Shown here in pieces: positions 45,901-61,762 of a DNA stretch of 64,000 bases (positions are counted from its first letter, which is position 1; every line of letters begins with the position of its first letter). Below the pieces are notes generated by a model. That model ran no database searches. It was given only the letters and a program-made list of their open reading frames with translations, and was not told the DNA's origin. This stretch comes from Breviolum minutum Mf 1.05b.01 (Eukaryota; Sar; Dinophyceae; Suessiales; Symbiodiniaceae). The stretch lies in assembly GCA_000507305.1 (NCBI GenBank), contig DF239082.1:125019-189018 (forward strand), read 5' to 3'. Made by a program: the position numbers and the translations under genes.

Positions 45901-48900
45901 GGTCAAATGTCTCAGCTGGTTGTCAGCTAAGTCATTTTAAAGAATCAAAAAAAAGACTCTACAAATTTCACAAGTAAATAATAGTAAAAACCAACAAATG
46001 AGTAGATAAATTCTATAGAACGACATGCTCTTTAAACAAAGCTTCCGTTTTCCATCATCTTAGCACGCTTGGTGTGTGACTATCAGAGTACCCCGCCTCA
46101 CGGCCCAATGCCAGGTTCTCGCTTCGGTCCCAGAGCTGATCGAATGTGCAGGGTGTTGAAGTTGGTAGGTGATCAATTTCTGAACCATCAACCAGTATGA
46201 ATAATGCAATCATAACTGTGATTTAGTAGTTGAGACAACCATTTAAAATACCCAATTTGTCAAATATTTAGGAAATCTTCACCAAACTGAGGAAAACACT
46301 AAGCATCAATGTTTCAAATCACCTTCTTCTGCATCAGAGGATCACATCTAATACGTGAACACCTCCCAAGTTTGACCAAAACCTGTTCATGATTTCCAAC
46401 CAAAAGCAGAATCCTGGAATCTCTTCAATCAGGGGTCATTTCCCCAACCCAAACTTCATGTACTGTTCTAAGTAGAAATCCCTCAAAATGACCCGAAGAA
46501 CATTTGCATCAAGAATTTTTTATCCCCCCAAATATGTGCAATCTAATGAACCATCAAACAACATTCCTTGGCTGAAACCTCCCAGTTTGCACCTCCAAGT
46601 GTACATCGGTTAAGGCGCACACACGCCCTTCGGGCCAAAGTTGTATCTCTTCCACTACAATTTTCCTCGGCAACGTGTCAGGTTCGAACCCTCTCCCAAA
46701 ATGTCATCCAAAAACTCCCATCTTACAGGAGAATCATCAGAAAAAGCACAATTAGAAAAAATAAAAAGGGAAACCAACCAATGATATCCAAGTTCCCCAC
46801 TTTCATCCTGAATGATTGCATTTTCTCTTCAAACCATCGAGCACTCGATAGAAATCTCACCCGAAATCGGGGGAAAACACCTTCACCTATGCCTCAAAAT
46901 TAGGGTCTCATCATGTGTTTAGTATCCCAAGCATCAATATTTGAAGTCAACATATCTTTTTTTAACGCCAGTTGACTTTTTTTTGGTGGGTTTCCATCAC
47001 TAAAAAACCGCTTCATTGGGTTTTGTTCGGGGGATCAAAACCCTCCACCTCCCTCTCCGTCATGCTGCATGCGCCGTGCTGGGAAGCCATCAAACCACTC
47101 CTGGATGCGCCGTCGACACGTCATAGCGAGATGATGTAATACTGGATGACCACACTTCAAAGAGGGAACGACCAAAACTACACGGAAGAATCAGAAGTTT
47201 GGTTTTAAGTGTGTGTGTGTGTGTGACCGGATACTGCTTCACTTAAGATTTGCAGAAATTTAATACTTCTCCATGCAAAGATGTGAATCTTGAAATTGAA
47301 TGAATAATTTGGTACCGCAAAATCACAGCAACTCATCTGTTTCGCATCCTTCTTAATGATAGGAGCAAAACAATGAAACTGGGACAAACCTTGGACAAAC
47401 CTTGCAGTCTGAATAGTTCAGTATCCGTTTTGCAGGGATGTGCAGGGTAAGACAATTGCCGTCCCAGCCCAAATCCTGTTGATATCCAACATTGGCATAG
47501 TTCCCTGGTGGTGTCGTCCATCTCCGCAACATCTTCCAAATAAAGGTGTCAGCTTCTTCATACCTGGGATGCAATTCTACATCCCTGGGGGCTTACAATC
47601 CGCAGAAACCAGTTGATATGCAGTTCATTTTAGTATTTCCAAGACTTTCTAATTCCAGGGTGTAACATGTTTGCTGACATCATTTTTGTAGATGCAAAAC
47701 CATCAACTCTTCTGCTATCATTTGTGGACCATGTGATTCTAACTTGAGCATGACTTGACTGCCGCCCCTGTACCCAGAAAACTGTGCAATTTCAAGGTTT
47801 TGAACACTGCTCGGGTGGTTTCCGTTCATGATATGAAGACATCCAGGCATCTTGCATATCATCTCAGTGTCCAAACAGGTTGTTGAAATTTATTTCACTT
47901 CAACTTTCATTTCAACATTCCGATCATTACCCTAGCAATTGTTCGTTGACTTTTCCTTATTCTCCCACAAAGCCCATAGTTGGTAGATGTTGGTGCATGC
48001 CCAGGTCGTTTCCCTATGATACCAGTCATTGGTGAGATAAGTCGATTTCAATCCCAACCAACTGCCAAAGCACTCGACATAGAACTGAACAGGTGGACGT
48101 CGCCAGTTGATTCGGAAGCCACAGAAAAGCACATCGTACCTATGGATACAAACGGACAAATTTCAGCCATTTCAGACCATGCGTTTAAAAAATTGAACTT
48201 GATTGTTTTCACCTACTGAATATTTGTCGAAGTCCCCAAAAGTTTGAAGGGTAGGGAATTGGCTAAGTCAGACTGCAATCCTGTTGGACAAGAACAATCA
48301 AAATCATACAGCCATACACCAGTTGATAGGTAACTCATCCCATAATTTACAAGGTTTGTACATCCCTATATCAAGAAATGAAAGGGGGAAAAGATGGAAA
48401 GGTGGCATAGTTTCAATAAACCTCAGGCGCTGCTATTGTTGATGCGTGTCACACTGGTTGAAACATGCTTTAGTCCTCTATCGATCCCTCATAAAATTTG
48501 GATTCCGGATGAATGATTACATGCTGCGTAGCTCGCTACTGTTGCTAGGCTTGCAGACATCCGCAACCTAAAAAGGAGATTCATGGAGGGGGCAAAACAT
48601 GGGCGATAGAACAATGATATTCAATCAAGGTAAAACTTCTCCATCCGATTCAACCAGAACATACCAGAACATCAAATTCACCAACATGTCCGTGCCAAGT
48701 AAAAAAATATATGTCCGTGCCAGAAAAAGTCATTGCTTTTTCTACTTGTCTTTGAAGTGAAGGTACAAGTTGCTTCAGCATCACAGGTGGAAAACATGTT
48801 TGTCTGGTGGTCTCTTCAGAATGGCCCCAAAATGCATGCTGATGGTGCCTGATGCGATGAAATATCTATGTAATACAGCACTACATAGACTTTAGAACAT

Positions 48901-51900
48901 GCATCAAACACCATGAACATATACATGCATTGTGTAAACGACAAGAGGGTTGATCGAAAATCCTTTTTCGCAGGATTGACCATCTTTGTTGGAAAATTCC
49001 GTTTCGCCTTACTTTGGCCATCTCGATAATTTTTCCTCACACAAGTTGAGCATGTTCCACGTTTGATTTTTGCATTTTTCCGAACAAAAAAAACTTTAGC
49101 CGTCGGGACTACTCATGGCACACCAAAGATCATTACAAAGTAATCAAATGACCGTATGGCCGTATAGTCTGTACATAAACAAATATCACCTACTATATGA
49201 GTTCACCATATTTCCAAAAAAGCATCAGCAAATATGACCAAAGCCAAGTTCCTGCTTTAGCCGTTTCCCTTTTTTTTGTTTCCCCAAGGCACGTCATGTC
49301 CAGTGTGATGAAGTTAGGCACACCTTCTTGTGGCACCTGCGCTGGCATCCAAAAAGTGCTCTCCTCTCCGTCGATGGCATTTTCTGGGCCAAAGGGATTG
49401 CCAGGCCTGGGAAGTTGCCAGACACCCGTTGAGGCTGGAAGTTTGAGGGTTCAAAAAACGCCATTCTGAATGATAATGCTGTGAGTTGTTAAGGGTCAAC
49501 AGTGGATTATTGCTCCACTTTTGAAAAATACCTTTGAAACATTTTGAAGAAAACAAAATAAAAAGTGGTTTCAAACTACCACCCACCAGCAAGAACAGGA
49601 AGGATTGTGTGATCTGTGACGAAAGACTTAGAAATAAAAAGGAGAGTAACTGACAGCAACAAACAAATTGAGTTTATGATTTGTTTGTTGAGATTCAGAA
49701 TTTCGGATCAAGACATCAAGACAAAGCTCCGCAGCAATTCACCAACTTAATTTTCACCCAAGTTTGCAGACAAGACGCATGGTCTTTGTTGCCTGCACAT
49801 TTTCGGTGCTGATAATCAACTCTGGGGTTTTTTCATGACCTTTTAGCTGTGATCAAATCATCCAACTTCCAGTGATTCCTTAAGGAAATCCATCAGCAAC
49901 AAACGGTTTGGTCTGAGGCTCAGAAAGATGAATAATATGAATATAAGAATCCTTGAAACACACTTGCCCTACTCAAAAGTCAAAGCCCTTCACGAAAAAC
50001 AACATCACATCCAAACCCATTTCAAATATGTTCAAATGCAGCACAGGTGCTGTGATGGGCTTGAAATGTGCCAGGTTCGTGTCAAAGTAAACATTGAAAC
50101 TCTTGATGGCATACAATCCATCTCCATTCAATGCTGATGCACGTGTCATTCGAATCCTCACAGAGCTGTGATAGGTTGTGCTGTTGATGTGCAATGCCAC
50201 TCTGCATTCATGACCACCAAGATTTTCAAGGCTGGAAAAGTAACAAGCCACGTGATTATCTTCTCATTTTTTGTTAAAATCATTCAAACCCAGGTAGTTA
50301 TCAATTCCAGATTTGCGTAATTATCTTCTCATCGAGGTCTGAAAAAATTCTGAGATCCCTACTCCAAATAACGCGATTCCCAGAAGCACAGGTTTTGCGG
50401 GCAGCCAACCCGTGTTTCGAAATTGTAGTTTCCTCCCGATGTGAGCGAGCTGCAAAAATGCCAGATGTTTGGACCATATGAGGCATGGAGTTCAACTGGG
50501 ACTTTACTCCAAAAATGATCCAAAATTTCCAAAAATATCTCAAAAAAAAACTATGCAGGAATTTTCATAAGCTTCAAGATAGTTTGGTTAATCTGTTCAT
50601 CTATCTTTGGGATGTCGTTGGTCTGTGTTGAATCCAACCCCGACCTGAAATGCTCCACAACAAGGCCCAGGTGGAGGTGTCGTTGCCTCATTCGGGAGTT
50701 GAAATGAGACGCTTTGCAAATTGTTTGACTAGTGAAAAATACCATGTTTTCTATGTATAAACAAAAACGGAATATAGAGATCAAGTATATATAATATATA
50801 TATATGATTCATATATATATATATCATATATATACAGTAATATTCTTATACACATATTGAATCTGAGTCGACATCCACTTCAAACTGGCAATCTGTTTAG
50901 ATCCAGATCAAACAAAAATCTGGTTTCTAACGTGTCTGATGTGGATGCCAAAAAAATAGAAGCCTACTTTGTCAAAGCTTTTTAAGAAACTACCAGGCCA
51001 AGATGCTAAGGTAGATTCCAAAGTCCTGCCAAAAAACAACAGTTTTTCACAGTGCATCTTACCTAACTGTAACTTTGAATTGAAACACTCACCTGGAAAA
51101 TTGCCAACTGGGAAAACTTGCCCTCAAACACAAATCAGGGATGAACATGAGATATGCTTGAAACCACAACTAGTACAACAATGTTTGAAAATAGAATCAC
51201 TACCATCCTTGAGCAACACCAAAAAAGTAGTAATCTCACCCCAGCCTGTCAACTATGCCATGCTGCGCCACCTATTGATCAATTAAATATCTACCCCCTT
51301 GAAAATTAACAAACTTTCGAACAAGGGACCATTTCAAACAAAAATTTCAATCTTCCAAGCATCATTTTTCAGGGGGACATGATTCCGACCCCTTTCCCCC
51401 CGCTCCGTTGGTGGATAGAGCCAGAAGATCTCCAAACCACCTGTGGCAAGCATTTTAAGAATCAACAAAAAAAAGCCCAGAAAAACTCACATCCTGCCAG
51501 TCTTTTCCAAAAATCAAAGGTCTCCAAAAAAAGTGTTGAAGATGGAGTTTTTTGGGGATGTGTGTTTTTTGCAAGTTAGACCTATTTACTGAGTTTACTG
51601 TTGTAACAAGATGCAACATCATGTTTTGGGATCCAAGCGCCAGCTGCTTCCTATGTCCGCCTGCAATAAACGTCTGAGACCCAAGGTCTAATCGAATGTT
51701 GGCGCTGGTGGCCATAGGTTCTGATAGCCTCGGCCCGGTGTCGATTTATGTCGATTTATTTGGATGGTGGTCTTCTGATGTTTTCTTGGATGGTGTTTCT
51801 GATGGTGTTTTGATGTTTGTTTGATGGGTTTTTGATGGGCTTTTGATGGGTTTTTGATAGGTTTGTTGATGGTTTGTTGATGGCTTATGCTGTCCTTGAA

Positions 51901-54900
51901 ACTAACAGCTTGCCCCTAAAACTAGGCCGTAACCCAAAAAGGAAAGCAGTTTCCCAACCACCATCTTTCAGGGGCTATGTTAGTTTGGGGGAGCGTACAG
52001 CAAAATGCAGCAATATACAGCAAACCTACAGGGAATGAGTTCATATCCCACCTTAGGAAAGCGGGAAAATCATCGACTCAAAAGTGCCGGCTGATAGGGG
52101 ATATGATATGTTGGTTCCAAAAAGTTATTTTCTTTGCACAAAGGTTTATGGTTTTACTATTTTGTTCAAAGAGACGTTCTTCCTCTACGGTTTTGTAGAT
52201 TTTTGACAATGCAGGTTACTTACAGCTACTGAATCTTAAAAATACTCATGTATTCACGGAATTTCAAGATCCCACCGAGGGACAGTAGTAGTGTTGATCC
52301 AGCAACGTTCAATCGTTAGTAAAATGGGGGAAGTCATCCTACTGCATAACGGAGCATGGATTATATATCTTGGGTGCGGCCCCCTCTCAGTAACAGTTAG
52401 CACCAGAATGATTACATTTAGATTAGGGAATCTCTATAGATTACCTTCATTTACCACTGTTACTGGGAGGGGGCCTCACCCAAATCATAACAACGACCTT
52501 CCAAATTTCTTTTCGAGGGGGTCAGAAGCCCGAGCTCAACTTTCACTAACTCATCGATTGGGTGGGGAAGATCCCAAAGTAATTATTTATGTTTATAAAT
52601 GTGTATATATATATATATATGTGCGCCTATTCCTCCCTAAATCATGGCTATCCTGGATTTTTCACATTGCTTATCATTAAAAGAAGTTTCTCTCTCTCGA
52701 AATCCTTCCCTGAAAGAGTAGTTGTAGAAATTTCTTCTCTTATGATTGGTCCAGGAAGAGTATAGAAAAAACTCCTGGTGGAACCCATAAATGTCCGATG
52801 CCTTAGTGTTTAAGTCCTACACATCTGAGCTGTGGGTTTAAAATTTCACACAAGTAAAAGCAAATCCCCTAGTTTTGACTATGAAAAATGCACCAAAGAT
52901 GTGTCAGAAACCAAGGTTCCAAATGGTCTCATTCAAACCATCCACTGCTTCAATGCCAGAGTGATCCCATCGAAAAGGTGCATAGGTCGTTTGTCCCAGC
53001 GCCAGGTTCTCTGTTGCAAAGACCCTGACGCCACGCAATCATTCAAAATCAACCCTACAAGAATGTTTGAATCCCAGAACTTAACCTTAAAAAATGATAA
53101 ATCTCAAAATTCCAATGTCTTTTGACCATCTTTTTGCAAAAGTCATAACGTTTCACTTCGATGTTTCCGCCCAAACAACGCAAGCAAAAAGCAAGGAATT
53201 TTCCAGCCTCAAGGTGCGGACATAGAAAGCATTGGCCAATGATGTGATGAAGACAAAGCGCACATGTCCTGGGAGAACCAAAAAAAAATCGGTTCCGTTT
53301 GCTGATTTTTGGGGTCATTGGGTTCCTACTCTTATGCACCACCTATGGCAAATCAAGTATACATAATATCAATATGATTCCTAAACCTGAATGTTTCGGT
53401 GATTTTGGAGGGGATTCTCTCCCAAACCATCAGTTGGCGGTTTGGTTGCTATAATTTTCCCAGATAGGGTTCCATGTTTGGACATGAAACACAAGGATGG
53501 AAACATCTCAGACTTTTTTGGGGAGAGTCAATCCTGGAGTTCTGCAAATGGGAAATATCTTCCAGATTTTGCTGTGAAAAAATACGTAGCTTATCATTTT
53601 TGCCAACAATATACACTCATATCAAAGTTCCATGACTTTGTAGTCTCCAGTATTGTAGGCAAACAAACAAGCACTGTTGCAAATGCGCAAGCAAACGGTG
53701 TGGGATGGGATGTAAACTTAGGATCCTCCAAAGTTGTCTGGAAATTGTTCAAGTGAAAGCAACTTTAGTGGCTTTTTCTGGGTGAATCTTAACTTTTTGG
53801 GGTGAGTTTGCAGTCAAATCGGAAATGTTTGCATAGAATTTGTCGAAGAGTTTGGCAAGAATTGAAAATACCAAATTCACCCAAATTAAAGAGGATGTTC
53901 ACTGAACCCTTCAAAAAATTGAAGTCCATTCTTCATCTAAGTCGATTCACAACTCATCTCACCGATAAGATTCGACAAGAAATGTGGAAATCCATACAGA
54001 AATCTTCAAATTCCCTACAAATCATACGGTCATACCCAGCTCACCACACTTAGCACCGAACATAAGTCAAGTCACTACCAGAGAATCGTTCGATGATCCA
54101 CAAATCATTGTTACGATTGCCCTGTCGAAAGAAGGCGCGAAGCTTTCTGCTTTTTGTTGATTCAGGTGATGCCAGACTTGTGACAGAACACTCTCAATCA
54201 GACATGACCCCCCAAAAAAAGAAACCAAAAATCAAAAATCAACATCTAAACCAGTCACATATATTCACATGAAGTTCCAGTTCATGAAGTTCTGAGCTGC
54301 TGTGGTTCTGTAGGTTATTCAAACATATTTTGCCAACTCACCACTCTCGTGGACCCGAGGTGAAGGAGTCGTTGATGAGAGTTGTAGCTGTTCCGCCAAA
54401 AACGAGCAGATAAGAAAAAAATGTAGACCCTAGGCCAGCTGTGACATGGTCAGAAGTCCTTACGAAACACAAATATAATGTATATAAATAATTATAGATA
54501 CACATCAATATGATTCCATAGGATTCAGTTGATGAGGTTGATAACTATCTCCCATAAAGCAACGCTTCACCTGGCCTGAACTGTATAGACGGTATCAAAG
54601 ATGTCACCATCATCAGAGACCTGCAAGCTTCACAGGCGTTGATGCAACATGCATCTTTCCAAAAGCATCCATCCAAAACGGCTTGATTGGCAACCATCTC
54701 ATCATTCCCATCCATCTTCCTGCCAGAATTGGTTTCCCCCCCATTTTTCCGGTGACCTGGATACGGAAGGCATCAATGATACTGGTAGAAGGGCTCAAGA
54801 TACGAGCACCCCATGCAGAAAAATTTGCTCCAGTATCAATCCTTGACTTACACAGGGCGCAGCGTCGACGGTTTCTACCGAGCTCTTTCACTTGAAGTAC

Positions 54901-57900
54901 TTGGCGTATCATGCCTTAGTGGAGTACCACCTGGTATAAACTATGGAAAATTTGCAGAGAAATCACTAATGTTCACTGCATAAACACTCACCAAATTAAA
55001 TGTAACTCTGGACTGCCAGAAATTGAAGTCTTCAACATGTTCCTCACCTGACTTTTTGGTTGAAATCCTACAGATCCGGGGCAGATCGTGTCTACACCAT
55101 TCGGACCCGCAGGACCCTAATAGCTCAGCTTATGGGTGATTTGTCTGACATGGAACCCTCAAAATGAAGGTTTGGAAGATCCATTTCCTTTTCATTTTGC
55201 GGTGATTGTCACGTCCCATGTTTGTTTTCTCGGGAGTATTGTCAGTTATACACCCAAGCGTTTGGATATAACCACTACAAAATGCGTGTGACTAACTATG
55301 GTTCTGGGGGACTAGAGTTGCCTTCTAAAACTTCCAAGACTCGTCAAGGATGTCTCGTCTAAGGTCAAGGATGTCCACACTGTCACATCACCTTAGATCT
55401 CGTATCACACGGAGCGCTGAGTCGTTTGAACCGTTCGAAAGCTCCAAGTGAGTCGTTGAAGTTGTATCAACTGTCATGAATCTAAAATGTCGAACTTGAA
55501 CTCGTTCATTAAAAAACATGCATCCAAGCTGTCATTCAAAAGGATTCACAAAACAAAATGAAAAATCATAAAATATAGAAAAGGCAACCAATTTTACGTA
55601 CACAACTTGAAACAAGGAGTCAACATCTATTTTCAAGTAAAATGGGTTCGTTCCACTGATCACCAGGGCACTGTCATCTGTGGCAAAGGCAGAGAGTGAT
55701 CCATCACTGGAGACGATCGGTTGGTTCAGGGTGATATCCGTTTGAGTTGAATAGATCTCCTCAGCAGCAGCTGCGGGTTTTTCCCAAAAGGTTTATGCAA
55801 ATAAACTACCACAAATCTTTGAGATTTACTGATGTTTTGATGGCATCAACAAGGAAAAGAAAAACAACACATAAAACAAATACCAACGCTTTAGAAGCTT
55901 ATAAAATCCAATTCTGCATAGCTTGTGATCATTTTCGATCATTTCGCCTCTCTGACAACAGGATTTTCATGTCGTCATCAGGGTGTCGAGTCGCCAGACT
56001 GAAACCGGAGGATTTGGGAAGGGCAAGCCACATGTTCTGGTGAATGACCCGAAATCTTTGGTGATGTTGTTCTAGGGGGTAAACTACAATGAAATTAGAA
56101 AATGCTTCATGAACCCAAATGTTCCTGCTATTTTTTGGGAGTCGACTCTTCCCTTACATTCGTCACCATTTAGGTGGTGAGGTTGGCGAGGTGTTTATTG
56201 GTTGCCAAAGTGGAAATGATAAATAACAAAATGATGACCTCCAAAATCGAAATCTCCTTTCACCATTTTTTATTGAAGATCCTAACAGGTGTTCCATCCC
56301 CAAAACAAATCATCAAACTTAGAGCCGCCAACCATTGAGTTTGCATCAATTTTGATGTGGATTGGTGGCATAGGAGAAGTCATGAATTTTTTGTGAAGCA
56401 CCAATCCTCTCCTCCTTGAAGGGCTCCCAACAAAAAAGCTGCAAATTCAAACTATTCCTATGCCAAAGCTCGATCTCGCGGATGGCGATCACTGGCTGAC
56501 CCCCAAGGGTGCCAGTATTTGGACCCAATGTCACCCGCACCCTGAACGCGCCAAAAGAACGACAACAACATGGCAGCATAGCGGCATAGCAAATGGGTTA
56601 AGATCCGCCAGCGGCACAAATATCACCAGCAAATTCCGAGGTTGTGTTTTTTCTTCTCAACCGGTCCTCCCTGTTTTTGTTGGCCTGCGACATGCATAGG
56701 AGCTGTAAAACACCAAAGGCGTGACGTAGTCAACTGGGCGGAAGAACGAGGCAAGCAAAGTTGATTCTGACATATCCAATTCATTTACCCTCATGTTGAA
56801 GTACAATCCAAAGAATATAAGATTGGACACCTTCTATTAGTGGAAACTGGAAACTGCCCAATCCATAATAATCTATACCTATCACTGATGTTTATTTACT
56901 TTACTTTGCTTGAGTTGGATGCTTCCCCAGCTCAACAGCACCTCGATCAAATTCTGCTACCTCGTGCTGGGGTTCTAGTCAGCTAGCATAAATGAATGAC
57001 TATGGATCTCCTCCAGAAAATTCACGATGCCCAATCAGACCCATACTCCCAACAACCCGAAAAAAAAAAACAATCTGTTGTGAGAACTCAAATGGTGCAA
57101 ACAAAAAAAACTCAGAAGGCAACACTTGCCCATGATTTTGGACATCATCTCATCATCTGCATCAACTTCCAAGTGATGGCCATGGCACCATTCTTTTCCA
57201 CATTACCAACGGTGGAGAAGTCCGGCCCCGTCTCGCTGGTGGAACAAAGGCCCTCAGGGTTTTCCACGGCGAACCAACGAGAAATTTTGACATTGGAACC
57301 TTGACACATATCTGAAAATGGCATGAAGAAACTAACATAGCACCTGAAAATAGGCCTCCCCAATAAGAAGGTAGTGTTCCAACCATCCATTTTTAGGGGC
57401 TATGTTAGTTTCAGGGAGTGTAGCTTGAGAAGTCTTCAAATTTTTCCAAATCTCCACCTGAATTTCTGACATGAGGTTAACAGCCAAGCATCAAAAATAT
57501 CGGTGGCCGGATATTTCCTGAGGTCATGGTCAGCCATTGAACTTCCACAGTGCCACAAGAATGTTGCATATGGAAAATTATGTGATGTGAATGTTGCACA
57601 TTGGATTAGCATTGTCATATCATCATATGAAATCAATAACATGTAGACTGCACTACGTGTGTACATATCTATAAATATAAACAATATATATATATATACA
57701 CCTATGAATAATACGTATTAGCAATTCTATACATGCGTCATGGGACTGAATCCTGTTGCAAGTTGGACAGCACAATGTTCACAGTTGCAACCCAACCAGA
57801 AACAGCGGGGATGACTTGTCTGTCCCAGCCACCAACGGATGGCCGCAAGGTCGATGAGCACAATGACTGGGAATGTGATCTGAAGCACAGGAACGCTTTG

Positions 57901-60900
57901 TGTCAATGATGTACAGTACCAGAAAAACTGAATAATTCGCCATCAGGAATCATGACCAAAATCATCAGAGGTTGTTTTTTAAATGTCTTAAAATGATCCA
58001 CGGATTTGCATGTTCCAATTGTTCCATACCAGCAACTCCCATGCAACAAACAGTTCCATGCTTCCATTCCAACAAACGCTCGCAGACACAGTTCTTGTAC
58101 CTCCAGATATGCGTTCTCAAAGTCTGTAAGACCATACATTGCCCCAAACCACGTATTGAAATCCTTAGATTCGCAACTATATACATCCATGATGGGAACT
58201 CAAAAAAAGATCAAATCAAGAGTTTGCGTGCTTGGGCTGTTTTTTCACCACCTAATGTCTTCAAAAAAACAAATGGGTCTTTTTGGAAAGTTGCTTGTGT
58301 GTGAACTCCAAGTCTCATCATCAACGGCAAAGGATCCATCGTGTGGTCGGAAATTTCCATCCTTGGAAGAACCAACGGAATTAAACGGCACCCAAAAAGG
58401 CACGAAGTCGGCCGGCAACCACGAGAGGTTTCCCTTAAACCCCTGTATGTATACAATACATATACATGTATATATATATATATACCAGCTATACCACATA
58501 CAGGTCAAGGATTTCATGCTTGAATTGTTAGAAGGACTGAAGGGATTTGAGTGCTCTCAGCCATGTTTTAAACACTAAATATCCAATCAAAATCAATCCA
58601 TCCTGCGTCTTGCACATCATGCCATGCCAAGGAGCATAGGCAATGGCACACTTGGAACATTCAGCATACGAATTGCTGGCAGCCACAGAAACACCAGCAT
58701 CCATAGCCAGGTTTGAACTCACTTTCCTCTCAGAAAAGATTAGAAAGAGGGGCCTCTAAGCCTTTGAATGATGATGTTGCAATCTCAACATTGAGTTTCA
58801 AGCTACGACTCAAGTTGATGTCTCCCTTATTCCACTTTCTAATGTCCATACAAAATCACAGTGTCAGCATCATATCCAGGAAACTCCCTATTGATGTTCA
58901 ACAAATTCTGCCAAAATTTCATGGGAATCATATGGGAATCTACGTACCACATCCCCCAATACCAACCCCCCCCCCCAAGAAATACGGGCCCTAATAAGGC
59001 CCTACTATATCAAGGGACCTGGTAGTTTTCCTGGGCAGGAGGGGGTGGATTGGGGCTGCCCTTAGATTCCTATCCTAAGATCCGACATCAAGGCATGGTA
59101 GCTATGCTCACCCACTGACCCCTTACCCTTCCCCGGCTCCTGATGATGAGCTCCTTCACGGCAGTCCAACAATGCATAGAGAAATGTTTGGGATTTGACA
59201 CGTGTAATCAAAATGAAGGTCAACAAAAACATACAAAAACGTTGAAAACTCATGAACATGTTGTGTCAAAAAATAACTACATTAAAGTTACAACCAATCA
59301 AAAACCAACAGCTTCTTAGTTTACTTTTTGTGAATCATTTCAACTTCATGAAAAAAATCATGGAAAAAATCCATGGATCTGCAACAAAAAAAATCACACG
59401 ACTCGAAAAATCAGAGAGTTTCCTCGATCCCGAGACGCCCTTCAGGATTCAATCCAAAGATTTGTTCAAAGACGAAGCGTACATAACCTCGGTGTCACGA
59501 AACGGTTCCAGTGGCGAATTTGGGTGAACCCAATGGGTTTGTAGGGGTTGGGGTGAACCCAACGGTTGGCAGTGAGTTGGTTGTAGATGTTGTAGTTGGA
59601 TTTTTGAAGCTTCAACTTTGTACTAGTTGGACATCTCAATAGATGTTTCATGGATATTTTGGGGTTGGCGAAAATTGTGGAGTTGGAATCCCCAAAAAAA
59701 TCGGGTGAAGGAAACGGTAAACCCTTTGGATTCAGAGCAAACCATCTTAAATTCACTATAAATTCATGATGTTTCAACACTTTCTACTTAAGTCATGATA
59801 TATGCTTGCATTTCGGAACTCCACAGTGTCTGGATCTCGTTTTCTTGGAAACCAAAACCTTTACCCACCAATGGTTCATTGATGGTTAAAGTTGGTGGTT
59901 GAGAATATTAAGCATCTCACCCAAAGCTAGAATCCCTTTTCTTATCCCCTCAGGATTCAAAAGGATTTCATCAACATCAACAAGAATTCCGGACCAAAAA
60001 CATCACAAGCATCACCATTTGCAAAAGACCAACATCATCAAAATACCACGTCCCAACCGCAAACGGTTCGAACAGCGGCAACGGCTTCAGAGTCAAGGGA
60101 CGTGCGGTACGATAAACCTGAAAATAACGACTCATTGCTCGTGATCCTTGCTGAAAATCCACCTGAAAAAATCACGCGCGGGAAATGGCACTTGGGTTTG
60201 GGACAGGTTCCATTGATTCTTATTGTGGCACTTGGGTTTGGGACAGGTTCCATTGATTCTTATTGTGGGTTTCTTATGGTGTATCTGGGCACTGGGTGTG
60301 TCCTCATGTTCCATCATTGGAACAAAAATTGCAGGACTTCTGAACCATCAAAGATCATGAGATTGTGATTGGTGACCTCACCCTTAATAGGGATTCCAGC
60401 GCTTCCCTTATAGTGAAACGAAACAATGGGAACTGCTTCATTGCTAGACAATGGTTCTCTTCGCAATGGATACCGTTCTGATGATTCAGGACTTGGAACA
60501 TCAACAAATTCAGGTCTCACAGTCGCACATTCTCATCATGTCTCAGCTCCTCCGCGCCCCTTTTCCCCTACCCAGTGTCGAAGCCCATTTTTACTGCAAC
60601 ACCAAATCTGCAACCCACCCCCCCAAGAAAGAGATCGAGTCCATCATCTTTCGCACCAAAAAACTGGTGCCTCTTTGTTGAGATCAATCTATCAACCAGC
60701 AACCAGCAACCTCCGAAAATCCTGAAAAATCTCCATGATAAAAAATAAAAACTCATCCCCCACCATGCGGAAGTCCCAGTCGAAGTAGAGCTCCGCCATT
60801 TCCGTATAGAAACGACTCCTTGAGGGAGCTCTCAGGTTGGATGACGCACACCATGTGGATGGGCAGGGGGGGGGAGGATGGAAGCGCCTCCAACGGTAAA

Positions 60901-61728
60901 GTGCTCCAAATTATCGGGACATGCTTCGAGTTCAAAGAATAAATTCACTTTTGGGATTTGGGTTTGTGACATACATCCAATCAAGTGAGTAAAAAAAAGA
61001 GAGAAACCAAATGTCAATTTCCTATTGAATCTTCATCTACCTGTATAAAGTGGGCTTGGAAACATCCCCATACCACCAGAAACTTCAATGGCTCGCCATG
61101 GCTCAAAAACCCTCCTACTGGAACCATCTTACTGGTTGGTTTTTTTGAGATCCTTTATAATCGTTTATCATCCCTATATAACTGGCTAGGATTTCATCCC
61201 CTAGACTCCCCAACACATAGTTGATTCATGTTCTATTGATTCATATCAGACCTAGGATTAACCAGAGAAACTCTGCATCTTCCGGTAACGAAAACTCTTC
61301 TCCTATCATTTTGCAAGAACCCATTTTACAAGAAAACCTTTAATGCAAAAGTGGCCTTAGCTCCCAAACATGCTGAGCTCAATGTGGGCACTTAGGACCA
61401 AGAAACGCAAAGTATTGATCGCCGTTGATCTCTGCGAAGCGAATTTCGATACTCATCACCTGCGACAGTGAAATGCCAAAAAAAAGACGGATTGAAAGGA
61501 TGATGTACTATGCCCAGCCAAATCAACCAGCAGTTATGTTTTGGCATCATTTGGCCACTTCTTTGAAGACATCTCAACCTCTCCCCAAAACAAACTTTCA
61601 ATGAGCCACATCCACCAGCTATATTGGATTAGCCAAGAGTTTGTGAAGAAAATCGACGAACTGCTGGGGATACTGTTGATTGATGATGGCGCTGAAAATT
61701 TTATGCACCTGTCGATATGGTAAATACA

Positions 61729-61762
<34 letters not shown>

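Noticed and set aside
52291-52680. 129-codon plus-strand open frame
   Set aside because: It overlaps an inverted-repeat element and has no splice context; every supported gene is on the other strand.
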